Shown piece after piece: positions 51,606 through 60,852 of a stretch of DNA of 64,000 nt. Source of the stretch: Paenibacillus oenotherae. GTDB lineage: Bacteria; Bacillota; Bacilli; Paenibacillales; Paenibacillaceae. Within the stretch, counting starts at the first letter, position 1, and each line of letters starts with the position of its first letter. A model generated the notes under the pieces. It was given only the letters and a program-made list of their open reading frames with translations, did no database searches and was not told the DNA's origin. The DNA lies in NCBI RefSeq assembly GCF_019443105.1, contig NZ_JAHZIJ010000020.1, positions 1 through 64,000 of the forward strand. The letters are read 5' to 3'. The translations under genes and the position numbers were made by a program.

Positions 51606-54600
51606 TTACAAATCAAAATCTATGTCAAGCGCATCCTCTGTTTGCGCTATTGAACCGAGCAATTGACTTTTCAATCCCTCATCTACGATGTCGATTTGAC
51701 CCAGCAGAGACTCTGGCTGCTCCATGACTTTGCCGGCTACCTGCAGCAATGCCTCCATGAACAATTCTGCACTCTCTCTTTTGAACAGACTGCTGGCATA
51801 TTCCAGTTCAAACCCGATCCCGTCCTCATCCTCTGTGGCCCACAGCGTCAAGTCAAATTTGGCTGCCGATACCGTATCGCCATAGGTACGAACCGATATA
51901 TCTTCCAGATCGAAGCGGGGCATGTCCATATTCTGCAGTGCAAAGGAAACGTTGAAGAGCGGATTGATTCCCGGCTCTCTTCTGATCTTCAAAGCATGCA
52001 CCATCTCATCGAATGGATATTGCTGATGCTGGAACGCACTGAGGACCGTCTCCTTCACTTCAGCCAAATAGGCCAGGAATGGCTTCGAGGAGAGAGGTGC
52101 GCTGCGCATCGGCAGCATGTTGACGAACATGCCGACAATATCATTAACCTCTGCCACAGGACGTCCGGCTACTGGCGTCCCTACTACAATATCGTTTTGA
52201 AGTGCCAGCTTGGACAGCGTAATGCTGTAGATCGCCAGCAGCGCCATATACACCGTAGTACCTGTAAGGCTCGTTAATTGATTCAACTGCTCCCTCTGGC
52301 TGGCATCCAGCCGTGCCCGCAGCCGTTCTCCGGCATAAGACGACAATTCAGGCCGCTCATAATCAAGCGGCAGCAGAACCGGGGGCGCAGCCTCGGCAAA
52401 CACGGACTTCCAATAGCTCTCATGCACAGCCACTGAACCGATTTCCACCTGCTTTTGCTGCCAGACGGCATAATCCTTATATTGAATAGCGAGCGGCGCC
52501 AATTCCTTGCCTTCATACAAAGCCATATAATCTCGCAGCAGATTCGCCACAGAGACACCGTCGGAAATAATATGATGCATATCGACAAGCAGAATAGCTC
52601 TATCAGATTGAATCAGCAGCAGCTCCATGCGCAGCAGCGGAGCATGTCCGAGGTCAAATGGCTGCAGGAATGCTTTCGTTCTGTCCTCCACCTCAGATTC
52701 TGACGCTTGCACAACCGATAGCTTGAACGTCGGCTGTTCGTGGATGATTTGTACAGGCTCGCCATCCTGCCAATGAAACGATGTCCGCAGCGATTCATGT
52801 CTCTGAATCAACTGGCGGGCCGCATTCTCAAGCCGACCCGGATCGATTGTGCCGCGGATCTCCATGAAGATCGGTATGTTGTATGCAACTCCAGTCCCTT
52901 CATGCCCGCTAAGGATGAACATTCGTGTCTGGGCTGGAGACAGCGGGTAACGGTCGCTTGGCGGCGCAGGCTCGATAACAATCCGCTCTACTTCCTCCCC
53001 GCTTTCAATGATCCGGGCAAGCGCTTCAATCGTCGGCGCCTCCATAAACTGGCTAATCGTTACTTGCCGTCCAAAGGCAGCGTATATATCCGATATCATC
53101 GTCATGGCCTTCAAGGAATGGCCGCCGATCTCGAAGAAATTCTCCCGAACGCCGATCCCGTCACGCCTTAATGTTTTTTTCCATATTTGAAGAAGCTCCT
53201 CCTCAAACCGCGTTGAAGGAGCATCGTCCCCTTCAGCAGCAGAGCTGTTTGCAGTGAATTGCTCCGGATCCGGCAGAGCCTTGCGATCGACTTTGCCATT
53301 GGGAGTCAGGGGCAGCTGGTCCATTCTGTAGAAGAAGGACGGAATCATGTAATCCGGCAGCTGTTCGCTCATGAAGGCCCGCAGTTCCGGGGTGGAGATT
53401 GCATCCTCCGACACGTAGTAGGCGTACAGTACGGCTCCGCCCTCTTCCTGTCTGGCAATGACTACACCCTGCGTCAATCCGGAATAAGCGGACAAGCGGT
53501 TCTCAATCTCGCCCAGCTCGATTCTAAAGCCTCTGATCTTCAACTGATCATCCAGCCGGCCCAAATATTCAATATTGCCGTCGGGAAGCCAGCGCGCCAT
53601 ATCGCCGGTTCCATACATTCTGCTCCCCGTACGATAAGGATCAGCTACGAACTTCTCCCTGCTCAGCTCTTCACGATTCCGGTAGCCCCGCGCAATGCCG
53701 GGACTGGATATATATAACTCGCCAGCTAATCCGAGGGGCATATGCTGATGCTCATGATTCAGAATGTAGATGCGATTGTTGAGGATTGGTGTCCCGATCG
53801 GGACCGTGCCATTCTCGAATTCCCTCCCGTTCTCAAAGCGGCTTCTCGTTCCTTTGCTGCTCCACATTGTCGCACATATAGTCGCTTCCGTTGGTCCGTA
53901 AGCATTAATAAATTCGATCTCTGCACTCCACTTGCGCACCAGCTCGGAGGAGACCGCAGAACCGGCTGTTATAACCATCCGCAGACTGCCTGTATCTTCG
54001 GGGTTCAGATAGGCCAAGTAATTCGGAGGCAGTGTTACGACTGTAATCCCGTTAGCATGCAGGTAGCTTGCGAATGCTTCAAAGCTGTTGACCGTATCCT
54101 CCGGCACCATATGCAGCTCCGCTCCCGTATGAAGCGCCATGAACATCTCCCAGACCGATGCGTCAAAGGAAGGGCTAGCGAACTGCACAATGGCATCCTC
54201 GGGAGTAATGGCCAGCTCTTGGCTGAATGTCTCCTTGAGAGCAGCCAAGCCTCTATGCTGGAGCATAACTCCTTTCGGCAAGCCGGTCGAACCGGATGTA
54301 TAGATCATATAAGCCAAATGCTCCGGTGACGGATCTGCTTGCAAATTCTCGGATGATCCCTTCTCCTCATCAGCTGCATCCTGCAGGTCCAGCACATGCA
54401 GCTCCTCAGGCAGCAGAGATGTGTACTTCATATCTGCAATTGCAAGTCCCGCACCGCTGTCCTGCAGCATATAGGCGATGCGCTCTGCAGGATAGGACGG
54501 ATCGACGGGCAGGAATGCGCCGCCAGCCTTCAATATGGCCAGCATAGCAATAATCCGCTCTGCAGTCCGGTCGGCGATGAGGGCGACGATGACGTCTGGG

Positions 54601-55559
54601 CCGACCCCCTTGTCAGCAAGCACATGGGCAAGACGGTTCGCTCTTTCGTTCAATTCCGCATACGTCAGACGGAACTCCCCGCTAACCACCGCCGTCCTGC
54701 CGGGATGCTCGCTTGCGATCCGCTCGAACAGCCGGGAAGCAGACAGGTGAGATGCATAAGGGGTGTCCGTCTGATTGAATTGATTCGTAATCTGATGCTT
54801 CTCTTCTTCTGCAACCAGCTCAAGCTGATTCACGCTCAAATCCGGATGATGAAGGAACTGATCCAGCAGCCGGCACAATGCGGATGCAATCGTTTCTATC
54901 GTCGTCTGCTTAAAGCGCAGCGCATCGTATTGAATTTCAAATTCCAATATCTGCGTCGCAGCATCATTCCGGCTGAACCGGAATACGAGATCATTATGGG
55001 GGAGCTCTCTGGGCTTCAGCGCTTGTCCATGAATAGCATCATAAGCGAACACGATCCTGAATACCGGCTCATTCGCCAAACCCAGCTTATCGAGCAATTT
55101 TCCGATGGGATAGTACTGATAATTGTAAGCGTCAGCGACATTCAGCTTGACCGATTGAAGAACTTCCTTGCAGGTCATCTCGCCGCTCATAAGCGACCTT
55201 AGCAGGACAAACGAATTGTCGTCCTCGTCCTGTGCGTATGCAGTATGAATAGGCGAGCCGATGATGATATCCCTCTGAGCCGTGACCTTGCAGACCAGCG
55301 TTTGCAGGACGGATACCAGAAACACACTGATCAGCCCGTCATTTCCTTTGCAGCGCTGCAACAGCGCTTCTGATAGCGCCGGGGGCATAGAGCAGCGGTG
55401 AATGCCCTCAGATTTATCGGCATGCTTCACAGAGTCACCTTGGAATGAAGGTGCTGTGGGCAAATCTCTTAATTTATCGAGCCAGTATAATTCGGCTTGA
55501 CGAAACTCCTCGGTTGTTGATTGTTCCCAGCCTGCGGGAGCTATTGCATCCCTGTTCAT
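51606..55559 (-). CDS. NRPS, first subunit: half-C, A(Phe), PCP, C
   Basis: 1,317 residues. 1-255: C-terminal lobe of a condensation domain (from QAELYWLDKLRD), no HHxxxDG. 270-765: adenylation domain with TSGSTGLPKG (421-430). Specificity residues D466 A467 W470 T509 I530 A532 A553 I561 C562 K756 read DAWTIAAICK, the phenylalanine code of gramicidin S synthetase GrsA. PCP: EIGGHSLKAM (810-819, Ser815 carries phosphopantetheine). 870-1300: full condensation domain with HHIISDG (995-1001). It should activate Phe and condense onward with the second subunit. No phosphopantetheinyl transferase or exporter gene is adjacent. Confidence 0.92.
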   Translation of the reverse strand: MNRDAIAPAGWEQSTTEEFRQAELYWLDKLRDLPTAPSFQGDSVKHADKSEGIHRCSMPPALSEALLQRCKGNDGLISVFLVSVLQTLVCKVTAQRDIIIGSPIHTAYAQDEDDNSFVLLRSLMSGEMTCKEVLQSVKLNVADAYNYQYYPIGKLLDKLGLANEPVFRIVFAYDAIHGQALKPRELPHNDLVFRFSRNDAATQILEFEIQYDALRFKQTTIETIASALCRLLDQFLHHPDLSVNQLELVAEEEKHQITNQFNQTDTPYASHLSASRLFERIASEHPGRTAVVSGEFRLTYAELNERANRLAHVLADKGVGPDVIVALIADRTAERIIAMLAILKAGGAFLPVDPSYPAERIAYMLQDSGAGLAIADMKYTSLLPEELHVLDLQDAADEEKGSSENLQADPSPEHLAYMIYTSGSTGLPKGVMLQHRGLAALKETFSQELAITPEDAIVQFASPSFDASVWEMFMALHTGAELHMVPEDTVNSFEAFASYLHANGITVVTLPPNYLAYLNPEDTGSLRMVITAGSAVSSELVRKWSAEIEFINAYGPTEATICATMWSSKGTRSRFENGREFENGTVPIGTPILNNRIYILNHEHQHMPLGLAGELYISSPGIARGYRNREELSREKFVADPYRTGSRMYGTGDMARWLPDGNIEYLGRLDDQLKIRGFRIELGEIENRLSAYSGLTQGVVIARQEEGGAVLYAYYVSEDAISTPELRAFMSEQLPDYMIPSFFYRMDQLPLTPNGKVDRKALPDPEQFTANSSAAEGDDAPSTRFEEELLQIWKKTLRRDGIGVRENFFEIGGHSLKAMTMISDIYAAFGRQVTISQFMEAPTIEALARIIESGEEVERIVIEPAPPSDRYPLSPAQTRMFILSGHEGTGVAYNIPIFMEIRGTIDPGRLENAARQLIQRHESLRTSFHWQDGEPVQIIHEQPTFKLSVVQASESEVEDRTKAFLQPFDLGHAPLLRMELLLIQSDRAILLVDMHHIISDGVSVANLLRDYMALYEGKELAPLAIQYKDYAVWQQKQVEIGSVAVHESYWKSVFAEAAPPVLLPLDYERPELSSYAGERLRARLDASQREQLNQLTSLTGTTVYMALLAIYSITLSKLALQNDIVVGTPVAGRPVAEVNDIVGMFVNMLPMRSAPLSSKPFLAYLAEVKETVLSAFQHQQYPFDEMVHALKIRREPGINPLFNVSFALQNMDMPRFDLEDISVRTYGDTVSAAKFDLTLWATEDEDGIGFELEYASSLFKRESAELFMEALLQVAGKVMEQPESLLGQIDIVDEGLKSQLLGSIAQTEDALDIDFDL

Positions 55560-56087
55560 TATTTTTCCTCCCTCGTATTTTAACTCGAAGTGCAGCGTGA
55601 ACCTGCATCGGTTTTACGTGGAAGCCCGCATGCCTGCTGTATGGTCAGTCTCCTCTATTTCACATATGTGATTTCTATATTTGACTGCAGCCGGACAATG
55701 CTGGACCTTCCCCTGTACATCTCTCTTTAGACAGTTGTTATATTGTCCCAGATTAGGAATCCGCCCGTTTTGACTGCTCCATTAATCCCCTTATACAACT
55801 GTTGTGACCTTACATGGGCCACCAAGTATTCTTCAACAGAATTTCACAAAACCCTCCTTCCAGGTGGTCATTTTTACAAATTTTCATGCAAAAAAAGCTA
55901 AATTACAGTCGATCATCGACAATAACTTCGCTTTTTCTCAGTATTATATTTATGATGACTGATTTGCACCCTGTTTACAGTCACCAAGTACAGCTGAAGG
56001 AGGTCCCAACACATCCGTTCAATACACCTGAAATCTCCTTATCTCTGTATAAAATGGGGCATTATAGCTACCCTCATTTTCCAGTAG
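55560..56087. other. 528-base gap upstream of the NRPS operon
   Basis: No convincing gene. It should hold the NRPS promoter. A small dyad CACATATGTG (55661-55670, flanked by ATTT on both sides) lies about 100 bases upstream of the NRPS start, and ACAACTGTTGT occurs near 55795. A minus-strand TATAAT is present near 55945 without a clear -35. I cannot assign a promoter with confidence. Confidence 0.4.
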
Positions 56088-57392
56088 TTAATGAAGCAGA
56101 ATAGGGGTAATTGCAATGCCGGATGGAAAGCTGCCTGTGGGCAAAATGGCGATCGGCAGCTGGCTCTGCACATCAATTACAGCCACATAGCCGAACGTCA
56201 GCATCGTGACATACACCTTCGTTCCGTCCGTGGTGACGGCCAGACCAGCTGCATTGCTCCCCTCCGGCAGATCGATCGTCGTCAGAATCTCATTGCGCGC
56301 CAGATTCAGCACCATAATCTCATCGCTGCCTCTGTTCGCCATATAAGCGAGCGCCCCATCTGGCGTGATGACGATATTTTGCGGATCGCTGCCGCGATCC
56401 AGCTTAATCGTCCCGCAGATCTTGCAGGTTTTGGCCGCAATAATATGAACGCAATCGGATTGCACATCACCTGCGTAGAGGAATTGTCCGTCGGGGGCTG
56501 CCGCCAGGCAAGAAGGCTTGCTCCCTTTGGGCAGACGAATGGAAGCCGTTATCTCATCCGAGACTGTATCCAGTACAACAATAGTCCCTGTGTTCATACA
56601 GCTGCAATAGACCTTCTGGCCGCATGGCGATACCGCCAGCACAGAGGGATCGCTATTATCAGGCAGAGGGATCGAACGAATGATGGTATTGCTGATCGTA
56701 TCGATAACAGTAACCGTATCCTCTACCAAGGTTGTAACATAGACCTTATCAATTAACGGAATGCACTTGATTGCAAAAGGGATCCGGTTAGCCGGAAGAG
56801 TGATCTCCGCTGCAATCCCATGTGCAATCGTATCGATCACTCTAATCGTGTGATCGCCGTGGCAGGTAACATAGATGTTGGAGCCGTCAGGCGCAGCATC
56901 CAGAAGACGGGGACTGCTGCCGGACGGCAGCTTGACCGTAGCGACCTTCGTATTCGTCGAGGTCTGAATAACGGTGATTGTATGCTGGGTATGATTGACC
57001 ACATAAGCTAGCAGCAGCTCTTCCAATCTGGCCGGCATGACGGGAAGGAGATACTGTCTGACAACTTCCTCCGCATCGCTAAATTCTGCCACAGTCGCAA
57101 TAACATCTCCGGCCCCCAAGCCGTTCGTCACGACCCGCACGCCAAAGACATCCAGCCCATCAATATCATATCCTTCCGTATAGATGGATCCCTGCTGTCC
57201 TGCTGGCTGCAGATGGATCAGCTTGGCGGCCGTGGTACATGTATTGCCGAATCCTTCGCTCTTCCCTGTCAGCGTATAGATCTGTATGCCGGCTAGCGCC
57301 TTCTGCCTTCCTGTATTCATAGCGGTTATTGAGAGTCTGACCGTTCGTGAAGTGTCCCGGTTCATCTGCAGGCCTGTATCCAATACCGGCAT
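56088..57392 (-). CDS. YVTN/NHL-type beta-propeller repeat protein
   Basis: About 434 residues. After an N-terminal beta-domain (about 1-130), seven or so blades of roughly 42 residues repeat a (V/I)xVIDTxxxxxxxxIxLPxGSxPxxLAxxPDGxxxYV pattern (for example TVTVIDTISNTIIRSIPLP and VVLDTVSDEITASIRLPKG). There is no signal peptide. Such proteins are often surface or spore-coat proteins that bind partners; no enzyme motif is seen. ATG 57390-57392 has GAGGAGG about 11 bases upstream; the frame continues to 57479 without support. Confidence 0.85.
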   Translation of the reverse strand: MPVLDTGLQMNRDTSRTVRLSITAMNTGRQKALAGIQIYTLTGKSEGFGNTCTTAAKLIHLQPAGQQGSIYTEGYDIDGLDVFGVRVVTNGLGAGDVIATVAEFSDAEEVVRQYLLPVMPARLEELLLAYVVNHTQHTITVIQTSTNTKVATVKLPSGSSPRLLDAAPDGSNIYVTCHGDHTIRVIDTIAHGIAAEITLPANRIPFAIKCIPLIDKVYVTTLVEDTVTVIDTISNTIIRSIPLPDNSDPSVLAVSPCGQKVYCSCMNTGTIVVLDTVSDEITASIRLPKGSKPSCLAAAPDGQFLYAGDVQSDCVHIIAAKTCKICGTIKLDRGSDPQNIVITPDGALAYMANRGSDEIMVLNLARNEILTTIDLPEGSNAAGLAVTTDGTKVYVTMLTFGYVAVIDVQSQLPIAILPTGSFPSGIAITPILLH

Positions 57393-57496
57393 AATTCTGT
57401 CCGCCTCCTCTACCCTTCCATTCCATATGTTATGAAATGGTAGAGAGAACGGCGCGTGGCAATACCCTAGCGGAATCAAGTAGATTCACATTCCCG

Positions 57497-58456
57497 CTAG
57501 TTGTAATAAGCCAACAATTCCGCTGCAATCTCAGACAAGCATTGTTTCACCCCGTCCGGTTCCAGAACACGGATCTTGCCGCCGAATGACAGAAGATAAT
57601 AGGGAACCTGTGTATATAAAGTAAGCTCATCGAGCTTGAATCGCGCTTCGCCAGCCGTTCGCTCCGCTAATGCATGGCCCATCAGCCAATGCTGACAGAT
57701 ATCATCGATCGCCTGCGGATTACCTGCCAGAACAAGATCGACCTCTTCTCCCCCGCGCTCTTTGTCCGGAAGCAGATGCTGAAGCAGGTATTGACGGGCA
57801 GAGAAATTGTCCGGCCGGATGAATGTGCCAGCCGTTTCTGCCAGCTCCAGAATGCGCTCCAGACGAAAGCTCCGGATCTCCTGTCTGAAATGACAATGGC
57901 CGATAACGTACCATTTGCTCTTCCAGTGTACGAGTCCGTATGGATCAACTTGTCGGAAGCGGACTGCGCCTTCATACCCTGACTTGTATTTCATCCCTAT
58001 CGTTGTTCCTTCTGCAATCGAGGTTTCCAGCAGCTGCAAATTTGCAACAAGTGCCGAATCTAGCGGAGGATGAATGACCTCCAGTCCTCCCTCATGCTTC
58101 TCAATAGCTTGAAGCTGCTGCGGGTTCGTATATCGCTTGAGCTTCATAATTGCGCGATTCAATGCGTCCCCATGCGGATAGCCTGCTTCATGTGCGAATA
58201 CAGCCGCCTGAACAAGCGCCTTCTGTTCATCAGGATCAAACAGCAGCGGCGCGTCCTGAAAATGATGGTGCAGCCTGTAGCCGCCATTGCGGCCGGATTC
58301 GGCAATAATCGGAACCCCTGTTATGCATAGGGCATCTATGCATCTATACACGGTTCGAATATGAATCTCCAACTCTTCCGCCAACTCCTTGGCCGACATT
58401 TGCTTGCGGGTCTTCAACAGCCATAAAATAGACAGCATATGATCCGCCTTTGACAT
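57497..58456 (-). CDS. YafY-type HTH/WYL-domain transcriptional regulator
   Basis: 319 residues. The N-terminal HTH_11 (about 5-60: MLSILWLLKTRKQMSAKELAEELEIHIRTVYRCIDAL) has a wing with GRNGGYRL. The WYL domain has VDPYGLVHWKSKWYVIGHCHFRQEIRSFRLERI. A C-terminal WCX extension follows. WYL proteins sense nucleic-acid or other ligands and often control DNA-damage or metabolic genes. ATG 58454-58456 follows AGGAGGAGCAGCG. It lies just downstream of the PH/SPFH operon but has its own gap. Confidence 0.88.
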   Translation of the reverse strand: MSKADHMLSILWLLKTRKQMSAKELAEELEIHIRTVYRCIDALCITGVPIIAESGRNGGYRLHHHFQDAPLLFDPDEQKALVQAAVFAHEAGYPHGDALNRAIMKLKRYTNPQQLQAIEKHEGGLEVIHPPLDSALVANLQLLETSIAEGTTIGMKYKSGYEGAVRFRQVDPYGLVHWKSKWYVIGHCHFRQEIRSFRLERILELAETAGTFIRPDNFSARQYLLQHLLPDKERGGEEVDLVLAGNPQAIDDICQHWLMGHALAERTAGEARFKLDELTLYTQVPYYLLSFGGKIRVLEPDGVKQCLSEIAAELLAYYN

Positions 58457-58555
58457 CGCTGCTCCTCCTTCCTTGCCTATAGAATGAAAACAGACCAGCA
58501 AGTCTCCCGTAACCGGAAACCTGCAGGCCTCTTCACTTGCCCTCAGTAATGCTTG

Positions 58556-60136
58556 CTAATGGGACGGCTTCTTATGGCCAGCGAACCAGCCCTTCAGCTC
58601 CCGGGCTGACACAGCGGACATATGCCGAATGGAGAACATCGCCCGGTTGCGGCCAGAAGCAAGTGCGACAGAGATCGTCGCCAGATTCTTCCGCAGCTGA
58701 AACGGTGTCTCCGACATTCTGTTCCACTGCACACGCCTTCTATGAATAAGCGCTTGATGCTTTGTAAAACCGCCATATTGAATGAAAAGCCTTCCATCCC
58801 ACGCATGCCATGCCGTTTGCTTGTAATTCAACCATGCGCTGACCCCAACCAGACCTGGCAGCAGGACGGCCAACCATCCATACGAGCCTGGAATCCAGAT
58901 AATAGCCGGAATGATGACTGCAATTGACAATAGAAGCGGAACCGTCAAGAAGCTGGCAAGCGACCGTTTCTCCAGCCTCTGCCATTGGTCAGGCATTTCA
59001 TATTGCGGCGCGAACCGCTGCAGGAAGCTTGCCAGCTCTGTCTTCCGCAGCAGCGGGAACATTAAGGCGGACGTGCCGTTCTTCTCGTCATAGCCCGTTG
59101 CGACCACATGTACGCTGAACCAGCCGAACGGCCTGCGGAGAAGGTTTTGCGTCAGGTGAATCGCCTGAATACTCTGCAGCGGAACTGTAATTTGCTTCTT
59201 CTCCAGCAGCCCGCGGGTAATGACAAGCTTATCTCCGTTCCGCGTCAGGGTAAAGCCGTATTCCTTCACGAATGTAATAAGGATAGCCAACAGCCATGCG
59301 ACTAGAAGACCAGCAAATGCAAAGAGCGCAATCAATCCAATATTCAAAGCATGCGTACTGAACCAGGAGGAGATGATCCCTTTGAAATCAATAAACCTAT
59401 CAAGCACATCATCCAATTGGGAATAGGCTGCCCCGAACAAAGCGATAATGACGCCTACCCTTCCTGATGTCGCGCTGAACAGCAGCAGATCCTTCGCGGA
59501 GAGAACACGGGTATCATGCGGCTCCGGCGCCCCTGCAGGTATCGTCTCGATTGGAACAGCAGCCCTCTCTTCTGCGACTGGCGCTGCTATTCCATCCTCC
59601 CCTGACAGGTCATGGCCATTAACAGCAGCCGATGAAGGCTCTGCCGCAGCACTGTTGCTGGCAGGAGTGCTGCCCAGCAGCAGTGCCGTCCGAATCTTTT
59701 CCGCTTCCCCTCCGGTAATTGCATTCAGCGCGACTTCCGGCTTTTTGCCGCCAGCTGTCTCCACACTCACCTTAACAAGCCCGAGAACACGATGCACAAC
59801 ACCTGCAGTCGTATCGACAGATTGAACCCGATCTCTCGTGATCCACGTCTTCTTGCGGACAAACACACCCTGCTCCACATGCAGCGCGTTATTCTCCAGG
59901 TAGTATGTAAACCGGTACCATGTCAAATAACTGATGCTGATCAATAACAGCAGAAACAGCACACTTCCTCCGCCGATCCATAGCAAGTTCACTTCCTTGC
60001 GAACGATGGTCGAGATCAGGAAGACAAGAAGCGGGTACAATAAGTCCTTAATCGCTTTAGCAATAAAAAAGACCAGTGAAATGGGATGCAGTCTGCTCCC
60101 CTTGCCCTGCGGCTCCCCCGAATTAGACCTCTTCAT
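58556..60136 (-). CDS. ydbT: bacterial PH domain membrane protein, YdbT-like
   Basis: 526 residues. Two N-terminal membrane helices are followed by a first bPH2 domain (YYLENNALHVEQGVFVRKKTWITRDRVQSVDT). A low-complexity Ala/Ser/Pro linker (about 165-215) leads to another helix pair, a second bPH2 domain (RNGDKLVITRGLLEKKQITVPLQSIQAIHLTQNLLRRPFGWFSVHV), further helices and a third PH-like domain (LFIQYGGFTKHQALIHRRRVQW). B. subtilis ydbS-ydbT have the same order. ATG 60134-60136 overlaps the ydbS-like gene by 14 bases and has GAGG upstream. Confidence 0.88.
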   Translation of the reverse strand: MKRSNSGEPQGKGSRLHPISLVFFIAKAIKDLLYPLLVFLISTIVRKEVNLLWIGGGSVLFLLLLISISYLTWYRFTYYLENNALHVEQGVFVRKKTWITRDRVQSVDTTAGVVHRVLGLVKVSVETAGGKKPEVALNAITGGEAEKIRTALLLGSTPASNSAAAEPSSAAVNGHDLSGEDGIAAPVAEERAAVPIETIPAGAPEPHDTRVLSAKDLLLFSATSGRVGVIIALFGAAYSQLDDVLDRFIDFKGIISSWFSTHALNIGLIALFAFAGLLVAWLLAILITFVKEYGFTLTRNGDKLVITRGLLEKKQITVPLQSIQAIHLTQNLLRRPFGWFSVHVVATGYDEKNGTSALMFPLLRKTELASFLQRFAPQYEMPDQWQRLEKRSLASFLTVPLLLSIAVIIPAIIWIPGSYGWLAVLLPGLVGVSAWLNYKQTAWHAWDGRLFIQYGGFTKHQALIHRRRVQWNRMSETPFQLRKNLATISVALASGRNRAMFSIRHMSAVSARELKGWFAGHKKPSH

Positions 60137-60602
60137 TCGATATCCTCGCCAATCTGGCAATCTGTCTTCTTGCATCGTCGGCAGCCTCATCGGTTAATGC
60201 CGGTATTTCGTGGCTCCCTGCCGCAGTTGAGAAAGTGACCGTTGCCAGATCATAGCGGCGGAGAATAGGGCCTTGCTTCTTGTCTACATGCTGAATACGC
60301 ACCATGGGAATCGAGGTGCGCTTGCGAAAGATGATGCCATGCTTCAATTCAATGCCATCTTCATTAATGTCATACCGCCACTGACGATACTTCAGCCGGG
60401 GCCAGATCACGATTTCGACGATTGATTCGCAGACGGCCAGCAAGAGCACAGTGAGGAATATCCAGATCGGCCAGTGAAATCTTAGCGACAGCACGAGCAG
60501 TGTAACGACGATAATAAGATTGACAGCGGCGGAGACACATCCGCTCAACTGCCAAGCCTTCAACGCTTTCGCGTCGATCTGTTTCTGTGGTTCATTATAC
60601 AT
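60123..60602 (-). CDS. ydbS: bacterial PH domain membrane protein, YdbS-like
   Basis: 159 residues. Two transmembrane helices (AAVNLIIVVTLLVLSLRF; IWIFLTVLLLAVCESIVEIVIW) are followed by one bPH2 domain with YDINEDGIELKHGIIFRKRTSIPMVRIQHVDKKQGPILRRYDLATV. It is paired with the YdbT-like gene by overlap. The function is unknown; YdbS and YdbT have been linked to resistance against some membrane-active peptides in B. subtilis. Confidence 0.88.
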   Translation of the reverse strand: MYNEPQKQIDAKALKAWQLSGCVSAAVNLIIVVTLLVLSLRFHWPIWIFLTVLLLAVCESIVEIVIWPRLKYRQWRYDINEDGIELKHGIIFRKRTSIPMVRIQHVDKKQGPILRRYDLATVTFSTAAGSHEIPALTDEAADDARRQIARLARISNEEV

Positions 60603-60669
60603 GATGACGATTCCACCTCCTGGGTAAGGGAATGGAAATATTATACTTCCATTCCGCTTATTATACCCT

Positions 60670-60837
60670 TTAATCCTCTTTCTTTGAAGTTAATCTTCCG
60701 GCCTTGCGCAGCGCTTCGCGAAGCAGGAATTCGATATGCCCGTTTACACTGCGGAACTCGTCAGCGGCCCAATTCTCAAGCGCCCGGTGCAGCTCGGGAT
60801 CGAGACGAAGCGGGAATGCCTTCTTTTCTTTGGCCAT
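60670..60837 (-). CDS. small Arc-like ribbon-helix-helix protein, 55 aa
   Basis: ATG at plus 60835-60837, stop TAA 60670-60672. The protein begins [20 protein letters not shown] and continues [27 protein letters not shown]. This is the ribbon-helix-helix pattern: a basic beta-strand (FPLRLDPEL), helix, NGHIEFLL turn and helix. AGGAG lies nine bases upstream. It starts 15 bases after the SPFH gene stops and precedes ydbS-like, so it is part of that operon. It may regulate the operon or, as RHH proteins next to SPFH genes may do, act with the membrane protein. Confidence 0.85.
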   Translation of the reverse strand: MAKEKKAFPLRLDPELHRALENWAADEFRSVNGHIEFLLREALRKAGRLTSKKED

Positions 60838-60852
60838 TGTGAGTGGCTCCTG

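Noticed and set aside
55661-55670. CACATATGTG dyad upstream of the NRPS start as a Crp/Fnr site
   Set aside because: The half-sites are in the opposite order to TGTGA-N6-TCACA and no promoter could be placed next to it.
55814-56104. Plus-strand frame of 96 codons upstream of the NRPS genes
   Set aside because: No ribosome site, odd composition, and it overlaps the end of the beta-propeller gene on the other strand.
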